From assembly GCF_943193045.1 (NCBI RefSeq), contig NZ_CALPCN010000002.1:343530-407529 (forward strand): a stretch of DNA of 64,000 nt, read 5' to 3'. Both the position numbers and the translations under genes were made by a program. The DNA is from Pumilibacter muris. GTDB lineage: Bacteria > Bacillota > Clostridia > Christensenellales > Pumilibacteraceae. Positions 52,335-60,869 of the stretch are shown piece by piece. How positions within the stretch are numbered: the stretch's first letter is position 1; each line of letters starts with the position of its first letter. A model generated the notes under the pieces. It made no database searches. It saw nothing but the letters and a program-made list of their open reading frames with translations, and was not told where the DNA came from.

Positions 52335-53954
52335 TTATTTATGCTCGCGGTTTTTTCGTCCGCCCGATTTTTCTTGTTCGTTTTTGCTCTCCGGCAAATC
52401 GGCACAAACGGCTTTCAGTTCGAACCAAAACTCTGTGCCTTCGCCCAAATTGCTCGACACTCCGAATTCGGCGTTGTGCGCCGTAAGCACGCTTTTAACT
52501 ATGCTAAGCCCCAGCCCGCTGCCCACAACGTTTCGCCTGTTCTGGTTGGCGCGGTAGTAGCGCTCCCAAACTTTATCGAGCTCTTCGGGCGCTATTCCCG
52601 AACCGTAATCGCGCACCGTTACGCGCACTTTTTCGCCGTTGCCTTTCGCGGTGATTTTAACGGTTTTACTCTCGCCCGTGTAGTTAAGAGCGTTGCCCAC
52701 AAGATTGTATACCACCTGTTCAAGGCGGCGAATGTCGCAAATCGCAACGCAATCGCCTTCCGATTCGAAGTCGAAAACGTAGCCGTCACGCGAGGAAAAC
52801 ACGTCGAAACGTTCTATAACGGTTTTGGCGAGCATGCGCAAATCGACAGCGCTCATCTGCAACGTTTCCGTTCCCGATTGCAACTTGCTTAAATTCAAAA
52901 TGTCGTTTACAAGTCCGGTGAGCCTGTCCGCTTCGTCTATTATAACCTGGCTGTGCTTCACGCGTTTCACTTCGTCGCCGCCCGATATGTCGCGCAACAT
53001 TTCGGCGTATGCCTTTACCATTGTTAAAGGGGTGCGCAAATCGTGGCTCACGTTAGCCAAAAAGTCGCGGCGCATTTGTTCCGTTTTGCCTATTTCGGTT
53101 GTGGCATAATTCAAAGTTTCGGCAAGATTGTCTATTTCGGTGTAGCCGTTGCCTTTAAAGCGCACAGTGTAATCGCCCGCTCCGAGCTTTCGCGCAACTT
53201 TGGAAAAGTCGGTTATGGGTTTAGTTATGCGTTCGGAAATAAAGTACGACACAATTATGCTAAGCACCAAACACACAACTGTAGCTATAAGCAGTTGGTC
53301 GGCCATAACGGAAATTGTGCTTTCCATAGGAATGTACGGCGTCATCATATAAAGGTAACTGCCGCTGTCGTTAAGCCGAGCCCCGTACACAAAATAGTTA
53401 TTGTTTTTATAGTTCTTAACGTAGCTTACCTTGTCTTTTCCTTTAATCCCCGAGTAAAAGTTCGACCAGTCGAAAATTATGTGCGGATTGTCTTTGGAAA
53501 GCAAATCGTCGCCCGCAAGCTCGCCCGCGTTGAACTGACTCGAAATATATTCCGCCGAAAAGCACACGTCGTCGAGCGCGCATCCGTCGGCGCCCACGTT
53601 AAACACTATTATATTCAGCCCGTTGTTAAAAGCGGTTTGCCTTAAATAATCGTCGAACCTGTTGTCGCCTTTTTCGCCGGGATACCTATCCACTATTTTT
53701 TCGCCGAGTTTTTCAACCTCTTGTTTTTTCATCGCCCTATACGACGATTTGAAAAACAGAAACTGAAAAAGCCACAACACGAAAAGAGCAAGCGCCGCCA
53801 AAAGAAAAAAGTACGTCCACGTCTGAAAACGAACGGAGCGAGACACTCGCTTTTTTTTATTTTTAATATCCACTCCCCCCCCCGAAGAAGCTTCGCACGA
53901 CGCCCAACCTGCGGCGTTGTTTTGCAGCTTTGCGTTTGTTTTTTTGTTCCGCAT
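52335..53954 (-). CDS. Membrane sensor histidine kinase
   Basis: 539 residues from the ATG at 53952-53954; a longer frame to 54122 overlaps the response regulator. Two membrane helices (about 50-74 and 226-246) enclose an extracellular sensor domain of about 150 residues. HAMP (RITKPITDFSKVARKLGAGDY), HisKA with phospho-acceptor HDLRTP, and HATPase (NLVGNALNYT, DYGSGIAP, GSGLGLSIVKS) follow. A run of nine G (53875-53883) encodes Gly-Gly-Gly in the N-terminal cytoplasmic part, in frame here; a slip would truncate the kinase. It pairs with the regulator at 53993. Its ligand is unknown. Confidence 0.92.
   Translation of the reverse strand: MRNKKTNAKLQNNAAGWASCEASSGGGVDIKNKKKRVSRSVRFQTWTYFFLLAALALFVLWLFQFLFFKSSYRAMKKQEVEKLGEKIVDRYPGEKGDNRFDDYLRQTAFNNGLNIIVFNVGADGCALDDVCFSAEYISSQFNAGELAGDDLLSKDNPHIIFDWSNFYSGIKGKDKVSYVKNYKNNNYFVYGARLNDSGSYLYMMTPYIPMESTISVMADQLLIATVVCLVLSIIVSYFISERITKPITDFSKVARKLGAGDYTVRFKGNGYTEIDNLAETLNYATTEIGKTEQMRRDFLANVSHDLRTPLTMVKAYAEMLRDISGGDEVKRVKHSQVIIDEADRLTGLVNDILNLSKLQSGTETLQMSAVDLRMLAKTVIERFDVFSSRDGYVFDFESEGDCVAICDIRRLEQVVYNLVGNALNYTGESKTVKITAKGNGEKVRVTVRDYGSGIAPEELDKVWERYYRANQNRRNVVGSGLGLSIVKSVLTAHNAEFGVSSNLGEGTEFWFELKAVCADLPESKNEQEKSGGRKNREHK
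53875..53883 (-). repeat. Poly-G tract (9 bases on the coding strand) in the histidine kinase
   Basis: Nine C on the plus strand within codons about 24-27 of the kinase. At nine the frame is open. A change of one base would stop translation soon after, unless a GTG immediately after the tract is used as start. Confidence 0.9.
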
Positions 53955-53992
53955 GCGCGACTCCCCGCTATCTTTTTTACAGCAGAAAGCCG

Positions 53993-54652
53993 TTACAGTT
54001 CGAGCTTGTAGCCGAGCCCGCGCAACGTCACTATTTTTTCGCGGTACGGTCCGAGCGAAGCTCTCAGCATTTTTATATGCGTGTCCACAGTGCGGTCGTC
54101 GCCGTAAAAATCGTAGCCCCACACTTCGGTTAAAAGCTTTTCGCGCGGAATAGCGAGTCCCGCGTTTTCAGCCATAAAAAACAACAGTTCGTATTCTTTG
54201 GGCGTCATGTCAACTTTCACGCCGTCAACAAGCACGTTTCTGCCCGCGATATCGATAGAAAGCCCGTCCGACACTATTTTGCGGTTTTCGCGTTTGCCGC
54301 GCTTTAATACGGCGCCCACACGCGCCATAACCTCTTTGGGCGAGAAAGGCTTTGTAACGTAATCGTCGGCGCCTATCTCGAAACCGAAAAGCTTGTCGTA
54401 TTCTTCGACGCGCGCCGAAAGCATAATAACGGGCACGTCTTTTTCTTTGCGTATTTCTTTCACTGCGGAAAACCCGTCGAGTTTGGGCATCATTACGTCC
54501 ATAATAACAAGGTCAACTCTGTTCCCCTTAGCCATGCGAACGGCGTCCATGCCGTCGCACGCTTCAAGAACGGAATATCCCTCGAATTCGGCGTATTCGC
54601 GCAAAACGGTGCGAATGTTTTCCTCGTCGTCTGCTATAAGTATTACCGCCAT
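53993..54652 (-). CDS. OmpR-family response regulator
   Basis: 219 residues. Receiver domain with phospho-acceptor Asp in LVIMDVMMPKLDG, Thr/Ser-like switch MLSAR and Lys in YVTKPFS, then a winged-helix DNA-binding domain (LTPKEYELLFFMAENAG, VWGYDFYGDDRTVDTHIKMLR, LRGLGYKLEL). GGGAG precedes the ATG. It is first of two genes; the kinase follows after about 40 bases. It may control the neighbouring ESCRT-like block, but no binding site was identified. Confidence 0.95.
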   Translation of the reverse strand: MAVILIADDEENIRTVLREYAEFEGYSVLEACDGMDAVRMAKGNRVDLVIMDVMMPKLDGFSAVKEIRKEKDVPVIMLSARVEEYDKLFGFEIGADDYVTKPFSPKEVMARVGAVLKRGKRENRKIVSDGLSIDIAGRNVLVDGVKVDMTPKEYELLFFMAENAGLAIPREKLLTEVWGYDFYGDDRTVDTHIKMLRASLGPYREKIVTLRGLGYKLEL

Positions 54653-54794
54653 GTTCCTTTTCTCCCTTTTAATAGTCTTTTGTTTATATCATTTTATCAT
54701 ACTATTGTTGAATAAGTATTTTGCTTTTGTGATAAAAGGGTGAAAATAGAGCGTGCCTATTACGGCAAAAGCAACGCTTTTCTCGAACTATAAC

Positions 54795-54868
54795 GTCATT
54801 GCGAGCGCAGCGAAGCAGTCCCGAAGTATAAAAGATTGCCGCGTAAGGCTTCGCCCTCTCGCAATGAC
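54795..54868. repeat. Dispersed REP-like palindromic repeat, best copy
   Basis: Terminal arms GTCATTGCGAG (54795-54805) and CTCGCAATGAC (54858-54868) are perfect 11-base inverted repeats; inside, GCGCAGCGAAGC and GGCTTCGCCC pair further. Degenerate or partial copies lie at 3989, 11627, 12711 and 22831. The element fills much of the 298-base gap between the response regulator and the next gene; upstream of it is only AT-rich promoter-like sequence. Confidence 0.85.
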
Positions 54869-54950
54869 ATTACGCATTTCGCTTTATTTCTTGCGCAAGA
54901 AATGTTATACTCGTTATAAACTAATATTTTCAGAGGTGACAGGCATAACA

Positions 54951-55862
54951 ATGGACGAAAAAGAAAAGAAAGAACAATCGCACGCGGAGCGCGCGGGAAT
55001 AGACTACGCGATTAAATTATCTTACGGCGCAGTAGACAAAAGCGAGCGCAAAGACAAGCGCGACCTAATTTACAGCCTTTTGTGCTTCGGTTACATGTTC
55101 GACAAAAGCTTTGTTACGTCGCCCGACCCCATCGTAAAAAAATACGATTGCCTTACCGAACCGGAACCGAAAAAATCAGACCTATACGAGCTTGCGCATA
55201 TTTTGGTAAATTTGCCGAACGCAAACCTCGAACTTAAAAAATGTTGGTTTATGACTTTTGCTTACGTTTTGCTCAGCGAAGCGCCGCACAACCCCGAAAT
55301 CTTCGACGAATTGCGTTCCGTTTTGCACACCGAAGAAGTGTTCGCAGCCGTGCTCGCATCGCGTTACAGCATATACGTTCCGCCCACTTTGGAAGAACTT
55401 GCGGCACAGGGCGCGCCCTCCGTTTTGCTCGACTGGGAACGTCCGTATTTGGAATATTGCGCCGAAAAAGACGAAAAAGGAGTAACGCGAGAAACCCGCG
55501 AGTGCAAACGGCTTCTTATGCTCGGCAACTTTACCGAAGCGCTATTTCGTTCCGAGCGGCTCATATCCGCTTTCCCCGACGATTTAAACGTTGCTATTTC
55601 AAACATTGCGGCAAGGGTTTCCCTTTCGGGAGCGGCAAGCGCCGATTCTCGCATATCGCTATTAAAAGAAACGCTTTCGCTTATAGACGAATATCTTCCT
55701 TACGCCGACACTCAATATTTCCGCTACTATCGCGGGCTTACGCTTTTGGGACTTATGGACACTGTGGGCGCAAGGCGCGAATTCGAAGAATGTTTGCAAA
55801 ACGACCCGCATTTCGAGCTTGCCGCGCTAATGCTTAAAGGCATGGATAAATACGAAAAGTAG
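54951..55862 (+). CDS. Hypothetical protein with TPR-like C-terminus
   Basis: 303 residues from the ATG at 54951 (AGAGGTGA upstream); the frame back to 54753 runs through repeat sequence. Mostly helical and soluble. The N-terminal 100 residues have no known domain; the C-terminal 90 look like two TPR-type helix pairs (CKRLLMLGNFTEALFRSERLISAFPDDLNVAISN, GLTLLGLMDTVGARREFEECLQNDPHFELA). A -10 like TATACT at 54906-54911 has no clear -35. Alone between a two-component system and an antiporter, so no context clue. Possibly a binding or scaffold protein. Confidence 0.72.
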   Translation: MDEKEKKEQSHAERAGIDYAIKLSYGAVDKSERKDKRDLIYSLLCFGYMFDKSFVTSPDPIVKKYDCLTEPEPKKSDLYELAHILVNLPNANLELKKCWFMTFAYVLLSEAPHNPEIFDELRSVLHTEEVFAAVLASRYSIYVPPTLEELAAQGAPSVLLDWERPYLEYCAEKDEKGVTRETRECKRLLMLGNFTEALFRSERLISAFPDDLNVAISNIAARVSLSGAASADSRISLLKETLSLIDEYLPYADTQYFRYYRGLTLLGLMDTVGARREFEECLQNDPHFELAALMLKGMDKYEK

Positions 55863-55948
55863 CCGCCGAAGCGACCACTTTATTTCAAAATATTAAACTA
55901 ATAAAATCTTCTCAACCCGTTTTAAAATTTGCTAATCAGCTCGCGACA

Positions 55949-57328
55949 TTATTCCGTTTTTTCAATCGGCAAATCGGCAATACTCGCGGAATCAAACGCG
56001 GAATCGAGCAATTCCGTCGCGGCGGCTTCGGTCGCCGCGTTTTCGTTATTTGCGGCGCCGTCTGCCGAACTTTGCAACGCAACCGAATAGTCGGCGTTTT
56101 CAATCGCCGTAATATTTCCGTCGGGCGGAACAAGCGGCAAGCCGCTTTCTTTTTTAAACATGAATTTAAGCACAATGGGCGTTACGAGCGACGAAACAAT
56201 AACAAGCATAATAACGGGGGCAACGTAAATTTCGTCGAGCAAACCCGCCGCTATTCCCTTTTGCGCAACAATGAGCGCAACCTCGCCGCGCGCCATCATT
56301 CCAACGCCCACTTGAAACGATTCGCGCCAAGTGTAGCGGCACGCTTTCGCGGCGAACCCGCAGCCCAAAATCTTTCCCGCCATTCCCGCAAGCACGAACA
56401 GCGCGCAAAACAGCAGTATTTGCGGCTCAAAATCGGAAAAACTCGTTTTAATGCCTATGTTGGCAAAAAACACGGGAGCGAAAATCATGTAGGTGTTCAC
56501 GTCTACCTTGCGCTCTATGTAGTCGGTTTCCTTAGTGTTGGAAAGCAATATTCCCGCAAGGTACGCGCCCGTTATATCGGCTATTCCGAAAAAGTGCTCG
56601 GCGCAAAAAGCATAAATAAAGCATACTACCAAACCGAATATGGGAACTCTGCGGCGGTGCGGATATTTTTTTTCGAGCCAACGGAACAAGTAATTCAACC
56701 CAACTCCCACGCCTATGCCTATAATAAAGAAAAGCGCGGTTTTAACAAGCACCATATACGGTTTTGTTTGACCCGGATTTTTCATGCCGATAACAAACGT
56801 AAGCACTATTATGCCGATAACGTCGTCTATAATCGCGGCAGACAGCACCACCGTGCCCACTCTGCCTTTAAGCTTGCCGAGCTCGCGCAAAGTCTCGACG
56901 GTTATAGACACGCTCGTGGCTGTTATGATTACGCCTATAAACACGCATTTAAGCACGTTGTGCGTGTCGCCGAGCCCGAAAAACGGCACCGCTATTCCAA
57001 ACCCGAGCACAAGCGGAACCACAACGCCCAAAAGCGCCACAAAGCTCGCCTTAAGTCCCGAACGCTTTAATTCTTTTAAGTCGGTTTCAAGCCCCGCTCC
57101 GAACATTAGCATAATAACGCCGAGTTCGGCTAAAAACGTTAAAAACTGCGATTCTCCTACGGGAACGAACCGCCCGCCCGTGAGCGGCGACCATATTGCG
57201 GGTCCTATTAAAATGCCCGCGATTAGCGCCCCCACAACCTGAGGCAACCCCAACTTTTTCATCAGCAACCCCAACAGTTTGGTCGCCAAAAGTATGATTG
57301 CCAAATCCAACAAAAACCTGTAATCCAT
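55949..57328 (-). CDS. CPA2-type cation/proton antiporter
   Basis: 459 residues with about 12 membrane helices, in the size range of KefB/NapA-type Na+(K+)/H+ antiporters without a C-terminal RCK domain. Conserved stretches include PQVVGALIAGILIGPAIW, ATSVSITVETLRELGKLKGRVGTVVLSAAIIDDVIGIIVLT (with the paired acidic DD region) and GMMARGEVALIVAQKG. A 60-residue Ala-rich soluble tail is unusual. A consensus promoter lies about 75 bases upstream. It is a single gene. Ion specificity cannot be read. Confidence 0.9.
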   Translation of the reverse strand: MDYRFLLDLAIILLATKLLGLLMKKLGLPQVVGALIAGILIGPAIWSPLTGGRFVPVGESQFLTFLAELGVIMLMFGAGLETDLKELKRSGLKASFVALLGVVVPLVLGFGIAVPFFGLGDTHNVLKCVFIGVIITATSVSITVETLRELGKLKGRVGTVVLSAAIIDDVIGIIVLTFVIGMKNPGQTKPYMVLVKTALFFIIGIGVGVGLNYLFRWLEKKYPHRRRVPIFGLVVCFIYAFCAEHFFGIADITGAYLAGILLSNTKETDYIERKVDVNTYMIFAPVFFANIGIKTSFSDFEPQILLFCALFVLAGMAGKILGCGFAAKACRYTWRESFQVGVGMMARGEVALIVAQKGIAAGLLDEIYVAPVIMLVIVSSLVTPIVLKFMFKKESGLPLVPPDGNITAIENADYSVALQSSADGAANNENAATEAAATELLDSAFDSASIADLPIEKTE

Positions 57329-57406
57329 TTCTTTATCTCTCGAAAAAAATCCCGAAGTTATTCCGTTTTGTTTTTACGACGGGTTAAACACCTCGCCGCC
57401 GTTGCA

Positions 57407-57435
57407 ATTATAGTCTTGTTGACGCGGTTTGTCAA
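57407..57435 (-). promoter_or_regulatory. Consensus promoter of the antiporter gene
   Basis: On the minus strand TTGACA (57430-57435), 17 bases, TATAAT (57407-57412): perfect consensus. The leader is about 70-75 bases with no clear structure. Confidence 0.8.
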
Positions 57436-57464
57436 GCGTTCGCACATGCCGAAAAAGCAAAAGT

Positions 57465-57788
57465 TTAACGCAAAATATGTTCGCCCGCCATATTGAGCAA
57501 CAAATCAAAGATAGACTTGCGCATTTGCTCCGAAAGTTTACGGTAATGGGTAATTAGCTCCTCCTCGTCGTCTGTAAGACACACGATTTTTTCGTCGGTC
57601 ATAAAGAATTGCGCTAATGTTATTCCCAACGCATCACACATTTTTTCAAGATTTTCAACGCTCGGCACAGTCCCGCGTGAAAACGTATTCGCAAGAGTGG
57701 ATTGATTTATCCCCGATAGTTCGGAAAGTCGATATACACTCATATTGCGTTCCAACCGCAGCGCATTTAATTTTTTTATTACGTCCAT
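57465..57788 (-). CDS. XRE-type helix-turn-helix regulator
   Basis: 107 residues. Residues about 4-60 form a lambda-repressor-type helix-turn-helix (LRLERNMSVYRLSELSGINQSTLANTFSRG); the last 45 residues are an acidic helical tail (TDDEEELITHYRKLSEQMRKSIFDLLLNM). GGGAGG precedes the ATG. It is divergent from the membrane protein gene at 57915 and probably binds the 10-base inverted repeat in the shared intergenic region, controlling itself or that gene. Confidence 0.88.
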   Translation of the reverse strand: MDVIKKLNALRLERNMSVYRLSELSGINQSTLANTFSRGTVPSVENLEKMCDALGITLAQFFMTDEKIVCLTDDEEELITHYRKLSEQMRKSIFDLLLNMAGEHILR

Positions 57789-57823
57789 ATCAACCTCCCA
57801 TTTCTTTACTTAGAATACTACAA

Positions 57824-57881
57824 AATTTAACTAACATTACACCATAATTGAGTTGACAATATAGTTAAATTATGCTATATT
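57824..57881 (+). promoter_or_regulatory. Promoter of the 57915 gene with an overlapping inverted repeat
   Basis: TTGACA (57853-57858), 17 bases, TATATT (57876-57881). AATTTAACTA (57824-57833) and TAGTTAAATT (57862-57871) are perfect 10-base inverted repeats; the right one lies in the -35/-10 spacer. This is the likely operator of the divergent XRE regulator. Occupation would repress the plus-strand gene. Confidence 0.65.
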
Positions 57882-57914
57882 GTATGTAATTATTAACATT
57901 AAGGAGAAAAAGTT

Positions 57915-58433
57915 ATGGGTAAAGGAAAACTTGTGGCGGGTATTGTGCTAACCGCATTGGCATGGGCGGCATTGATAGCGTCCATGATTTTATTGACCGT
58001 AGTAGGCACTCACGCGTCTATTATAATGATTTGCTACTTTATAGGGCTTGGTGCTTTTGTGGTTTTTGGTTTTATAGGGCACCTTCTGATAAAAAGCTAC
58101 CGGAAAAACGGTGGAAAAGGCAAACTCAGTATGACGTTTTTTATATTCAGCTTTATGCCCTACTGGGTGATAAACGCCATTGTGATGATTTTCTTATACA
58201 TAATAGGCTTTATCATAAAACTTATTCGCGGCGATTCTAATTTAGGTTCAGTTGGAAGTTCTTCAAACGAAAAGAGCGTAACCGTTTATACAATTAACGA
58301 TGAGAGAGGCGCTCAACGCGAACTTATTGAATACGACCGCTACGGAGGGGCAAGACACTACAAAGACGACTTAGGAAACCTTTGGCTTTCTAAGGACGAG
58401 GGAAAAACATTTTATCGAAATAACAAAATATAG
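57915..58433 (+). CDS. Small membrane protein under XRE control
   Basis: 172 residues with three hydrophobic segments (about 7-28, 33-57, 74-98) and a polar C-terminal half (KSVTVYTINDERGAQRELIEYDRYGGARHYKDDLGNLWLSKDEGKTFYRN) that looks like a small beta domain. AAGGAG precedes the ATG and a terminator follows. Not recognised. The divergent XRE regulator and operator suggest it is regulated by a small signal, perhaps stress or a toxin-like role; no proof. Confidence 0.72.
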   Translation: MGKGKLVAGIVLTALAWAALIASMILLTVVGTHASIIMICYFIGLGAFVVFGFIGHLLIKSYRKNGGKGKLSMTFFIFSFMPYWVINAIVMIFLYIIGFIIKLIRGDSNLGSVGSSSNEKSVTVYTINDERGAQRELIEYDRYGGARHYKDDLGNLWLSKDEGKTFYRNNKI

Positions 58434-58438
58434 CGTTT

Positions 58439-58480
58439 GAGGCGGTCGCATTTGACCGCCCTTTCTTTTTGTGCTATACT
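58439..58480 (+). terminator. Terminator overlapping the -35 of the next gene's promoter
   Basis: GGCGGTC (58441-58447) and GACCGCC (58454-58460) form a stem followed by CTTTCTTTTT: a rho-independent terminator for the 57915 gene. The same bases contain TTGACC (58452-58457), 17 bases, TATACT (58475-58480), a promoter for the methyltransferase gene starting at 58489. The two signals share sequence. Confidence 0.72.
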
Positions 58481-58488
58481 TTGTGCGT

Positions 58489-59865
58489 ATGAACGAAGAT
58501 TTAATATTTAGCCGCAACGAAGCGGCTGTTGCGGAGCCGTTTTTGCGACGCATGAAAAATCTGCTCGGCGAAACCGACTATGAGGCGTATTTGCTTTCTT
58601 TAAAACAGCCTCACATGCGTTTAGCTCGCAAAAATCCGCTTAAATCTGTGCCCGACGAACTAATCGCCGACGAACTCGGCGGCTATCCGCTTATGCCCGA
58701 AAACGCAAAACCCGGCTTATGCCCGTTGCATGCGGCGGGAGCGTACTACGTTCAGGAGCCTGCGGCAGCGGCGGTTGCGGGGCTTTTGGCTCCGCTTTTG
58801 CCGCCCAACGCCAACGTGCTCGATATGTGCGCCGCGCCCGGCGGAAAAGTTACGGCTTCCGCGTCGGCGCGCCCCGACTGCAACTTTTTTGCAAACGAAG
58901 TCGTGTTTTCACGCGCAAAAATTTTGCTATCCAACGCCGAACGACTCGGGCTGCGGAATTGCACAATAGGTTCCATGCGTCCCGACGAAGTCGCTCGCAT
59001 AGGTTCTGGCATGTTCGACGCGGTTATTGCCGACGTGCCGTGCTCGGGCGAGGGAATGCTCCGCAAAACAGAATTTCACACTTCCGACATAAGCGACGAA
59101 GCTGTGGCGGCATGCGCCGAACGAGCCGCAAAAATTCTCGACGCTTGCGACGAATGTTTAAAATTCGGCGGACTTCTTTTGTTTTCCACTTGCACGTTCA
59201 ACAAAACCGAAAACGAAGAACAGGTTTTCCGCCTTATACGCGAAAAAGGTTACGAACCCGTTATGCCGCCCTCCCGTCCGACGAAAGCGCGCGCAGGTTT
59301 CGGCTTACCCGAAGCGGTTCGTTTTTTCCCGCAAGACGGCGGAGGCGAAGGGCATTTCGCATGTGTTCTTAAAAAAACAAGCGACAACGAACATATTGCG
59401 CGCAAAAAAGAAAAATCCGCCAAACGAAATTCGGCGAACGACAAACGCGTAAACTCCGTTTTAAACGAAGCCGCAAAATTTACTTCTGAAACTTTCGAAC
59501 GAAACCGCATTGTGTTTGTTGGCGATGGGTGCGAATACGTTTCGCAAAATTACCCCTTTGCAAGTTTTCCCGCGCTTAGGCGAGGTATGCGCGTAGCCGA
59601 CTTTGCGGGCGAGCGCGCGATTTTGCACCACCATTTTGCGACCGCCGCCCAACCCGATTTTTTAATCGACTCGCCGAACTTCCCGCCGAGAGCGCCCGAA
59701 CTTGCAAGTTATCTTGCGGGCAACGAATTTTCTTGCTCTTCGCAAGACGGCTTTCGCGCAGTACGCGTTGCGGGGTTGCCGCTCGGACTTATTAAAGTTT
59801 CGAACGGCACCGCAAAAAACAGGTATCCCAAAGGGCTAAGGTTTATTGTAAATTCTCAAAAATAA
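58489..59865 (+). CDS. rRNA (cytosine-5-)-methyltransferase, RsmB/RsmF (NOL1/NOP2/Sun) family
   Basis: 458 residues from the ATG at 58489. It uses S-adenosylmethionine to methylate cytosine in RNA, probably 16S rRNA. Motif I CAAPGGK, catalytic motif DVPCSGEGMLRK (Cys releasing) and STCTFNKTENE (catalytic Cys) are all present, followed by a C-terminal RsmF-like extension. The nearest promoter's -10 lies 8 bases before the ATG and no ribosome site is visible, so the message seems leaderless. Its end lies 9 bases from the convergent XRE gene. Confidence 0.92.
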   Translation: MNEDLIFSRNEAAVAEPFLRRMKNLLGETDYEAYLLSLKQPHMRLARKNPLKSVPDELIADELGGYPLMPENAKPGLCPLHAAGAYYVQEPAAAAVAGLLAPLLPPNANVLDMCAAPGGKVTASASARPDCNFFANEVVFSRAKILLSNAERLGLRNCTIGSMRPDEVARIGSGMFDAVIADVPCSGEGMLRKTEFHTSDISDEAVAACAERAAKILDACDECLKFGGLLLFSTCTFNKTENEEQVFRLIREKGYEPVMPPSRPTKARAGFGLPEAVRFFPQDGGGEGHFACVLKKTSDNEHIARKKEKSAKRNSANDKRVNSVLNEAAKFTSETFERNRIVFVGDGCEYVSQNYPFASFPALRRGMRVADFAGERAILHHHFATAAQPDFLIDSPNFPPRAPELASYLAGNEFSCSSQDGFRAVRVAGLPLGLIKVSNGTAKNRYPKGLRFIVNSQK

Positions 59866-59874
59866 TCAATGTTC

Positions 59875-60084
59875 TTATAAATCGGCAATACCCAACAAAT
59901 AATCTGTTGTAATATTGAAATACTGCGCAAGTTGAATGAGAGTGTCAAAATCACACTCTCTTTTTCCTTGCTCCAAATATGAAACAGTTCGCTCTAAAAC
60001 TCCCACAGCTACCGCAAGTTCTTTTTGAGTAATATTCTTTTCACCGCGCAATTCTCTTATTCTTTTTGAAAATTGATTTATCAT
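59875..60084 (-). CDS. Small XRE-type helix-turn-helix regulator
   Basis: 69 residues, nearly all helix-turn-helix (RIRELRGEKNITQKELAVAVGVLERTVSYLEQGKRECDFDTLIQLAQYFNITTDYLLG). This is the compact regulator type with C-terminal TDYLLG. No good ribosome site is seen: the nearest AGAGG is about 18 bases upstream, at the end of the 60103-60750 gene. Target unknown. Convergent with the methyltransferase gene. Confidence 0.88.
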   Translation of the reverse strand: MINQFSKRIRELRGEKNITQKELAVAVGVLERTVSYLEQGKRECDFDTLIQLAQYFNITTDYLLGIADL

Positions 60085-60102
60085 AATTTATAATAATAAA
60101 TT

Positions 60103-60750
60103 CTACCTCTTGCTCATATAAAAAGACTCGAATTGCGCTTGCATGCTTTTTATATCTTTTTTCGGAAGAATTTCAACTGCAACGCGTTGGCGAACCCAAA
60201 TTTCGTTCGGCGCGGGTTTCGGCTCTTGCGGCGGTAAAGCGATTTCGTCGTTACGAACCGAACATTCGGGCAACTTCGGTCTGTCCTTTTTTGCAAAACG
60301 AACTCCCGCCAAACGGTTTTGCGGCGCATAACCGCGAATTTTTCTTATAAGGCGGTAAGAAAATCCGTTTTCGAATAAATAGCGCGCAAACACAGGCTTT
60401 GCGTCCGTTCTTTCGGGGCGAGCCGCGCCCGCTTTTTCCGCCGCCGCAAAATCGAGCAACCACTCGTTAAACTGCGCGGGCGAAAGCGTGCCCGCATAAG
60501 AGTCGGCAACCGCGAACGGGTCGGGGCGGTAATCGGGAAAAGGGTCGGAAGTTTTCTTGCGAGAGGCAACCGGCTTGGGGGCGCTCGTTTTGGGCGCGGA
60601 ACGCGCTTTGAACCGTTCTTCCTCGCGCTTTCGTTCCTCTTCTTTCATTTGTCCGAGCTTTTTGAATTTAAGCACGCTCACAACAACCGACACGCCTATT
60701 ATAACGATTAACCCTATAACGAACGCGACGGATTCGGAACCCATTCCCAC
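60103..60750 (-). CDS. Membrane-anchored hypothetical protein with regulatory-type basic linker
   Basis: 215 residues. The GTG at 60748-60750 is preferred over the ATG at 60744 because GGAGG lies 7 bases before it. One N-terminal helix (about 8-27) is followed by a charged stretch (KKLGQMKEEERKREEERFK) and a soluble part with a conserved-looking FNEWLLDFAAAEKAG...FARYLFENGFSYRLIRKIRGYA, which resembles helical DNA- or protein-binding folds but is not recognised. It ends 18 bases before the small XRE gene. Confidence 0.72.
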   Translation of the reverse strand: MGMGSESVAFVIGLIVIIGVSVVVSVLKFKKLGQMKEEERKREEERFKARSAPKTSAPKPVASRKKTSDPFPDYRPDPFAVADSYAGTLSPAQFNEWLLDFAAAEKAGAARPERTDAKPVFARYLFENGFSYRLIRKIRGYAPQNRLAGVRFAKKDRPKLPECSVRNDEIALPPQEPKPAPNEIWVRQRVAVEILPKKDIKSMQAQFESFYMSKR

Positions 60751-60869
60751 AGTTTATCCTCCAAAAAACAAAAATTGCTTCTCTTTAATATATTAAAGGG
60801 CAACTACGAAAATCCTCGCGTTGCCCAAACGTTTTCGCCTTACTTTCACGGAAACACGCCGCGCAAGAT

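Noticed and set aside
53993..54122. Histidine kinase start at 54122 overlapping the response regulator
   Set aside because: The extension is out-of-frame regulator sequence; the ATG at 53954 lies after the regulator stop.
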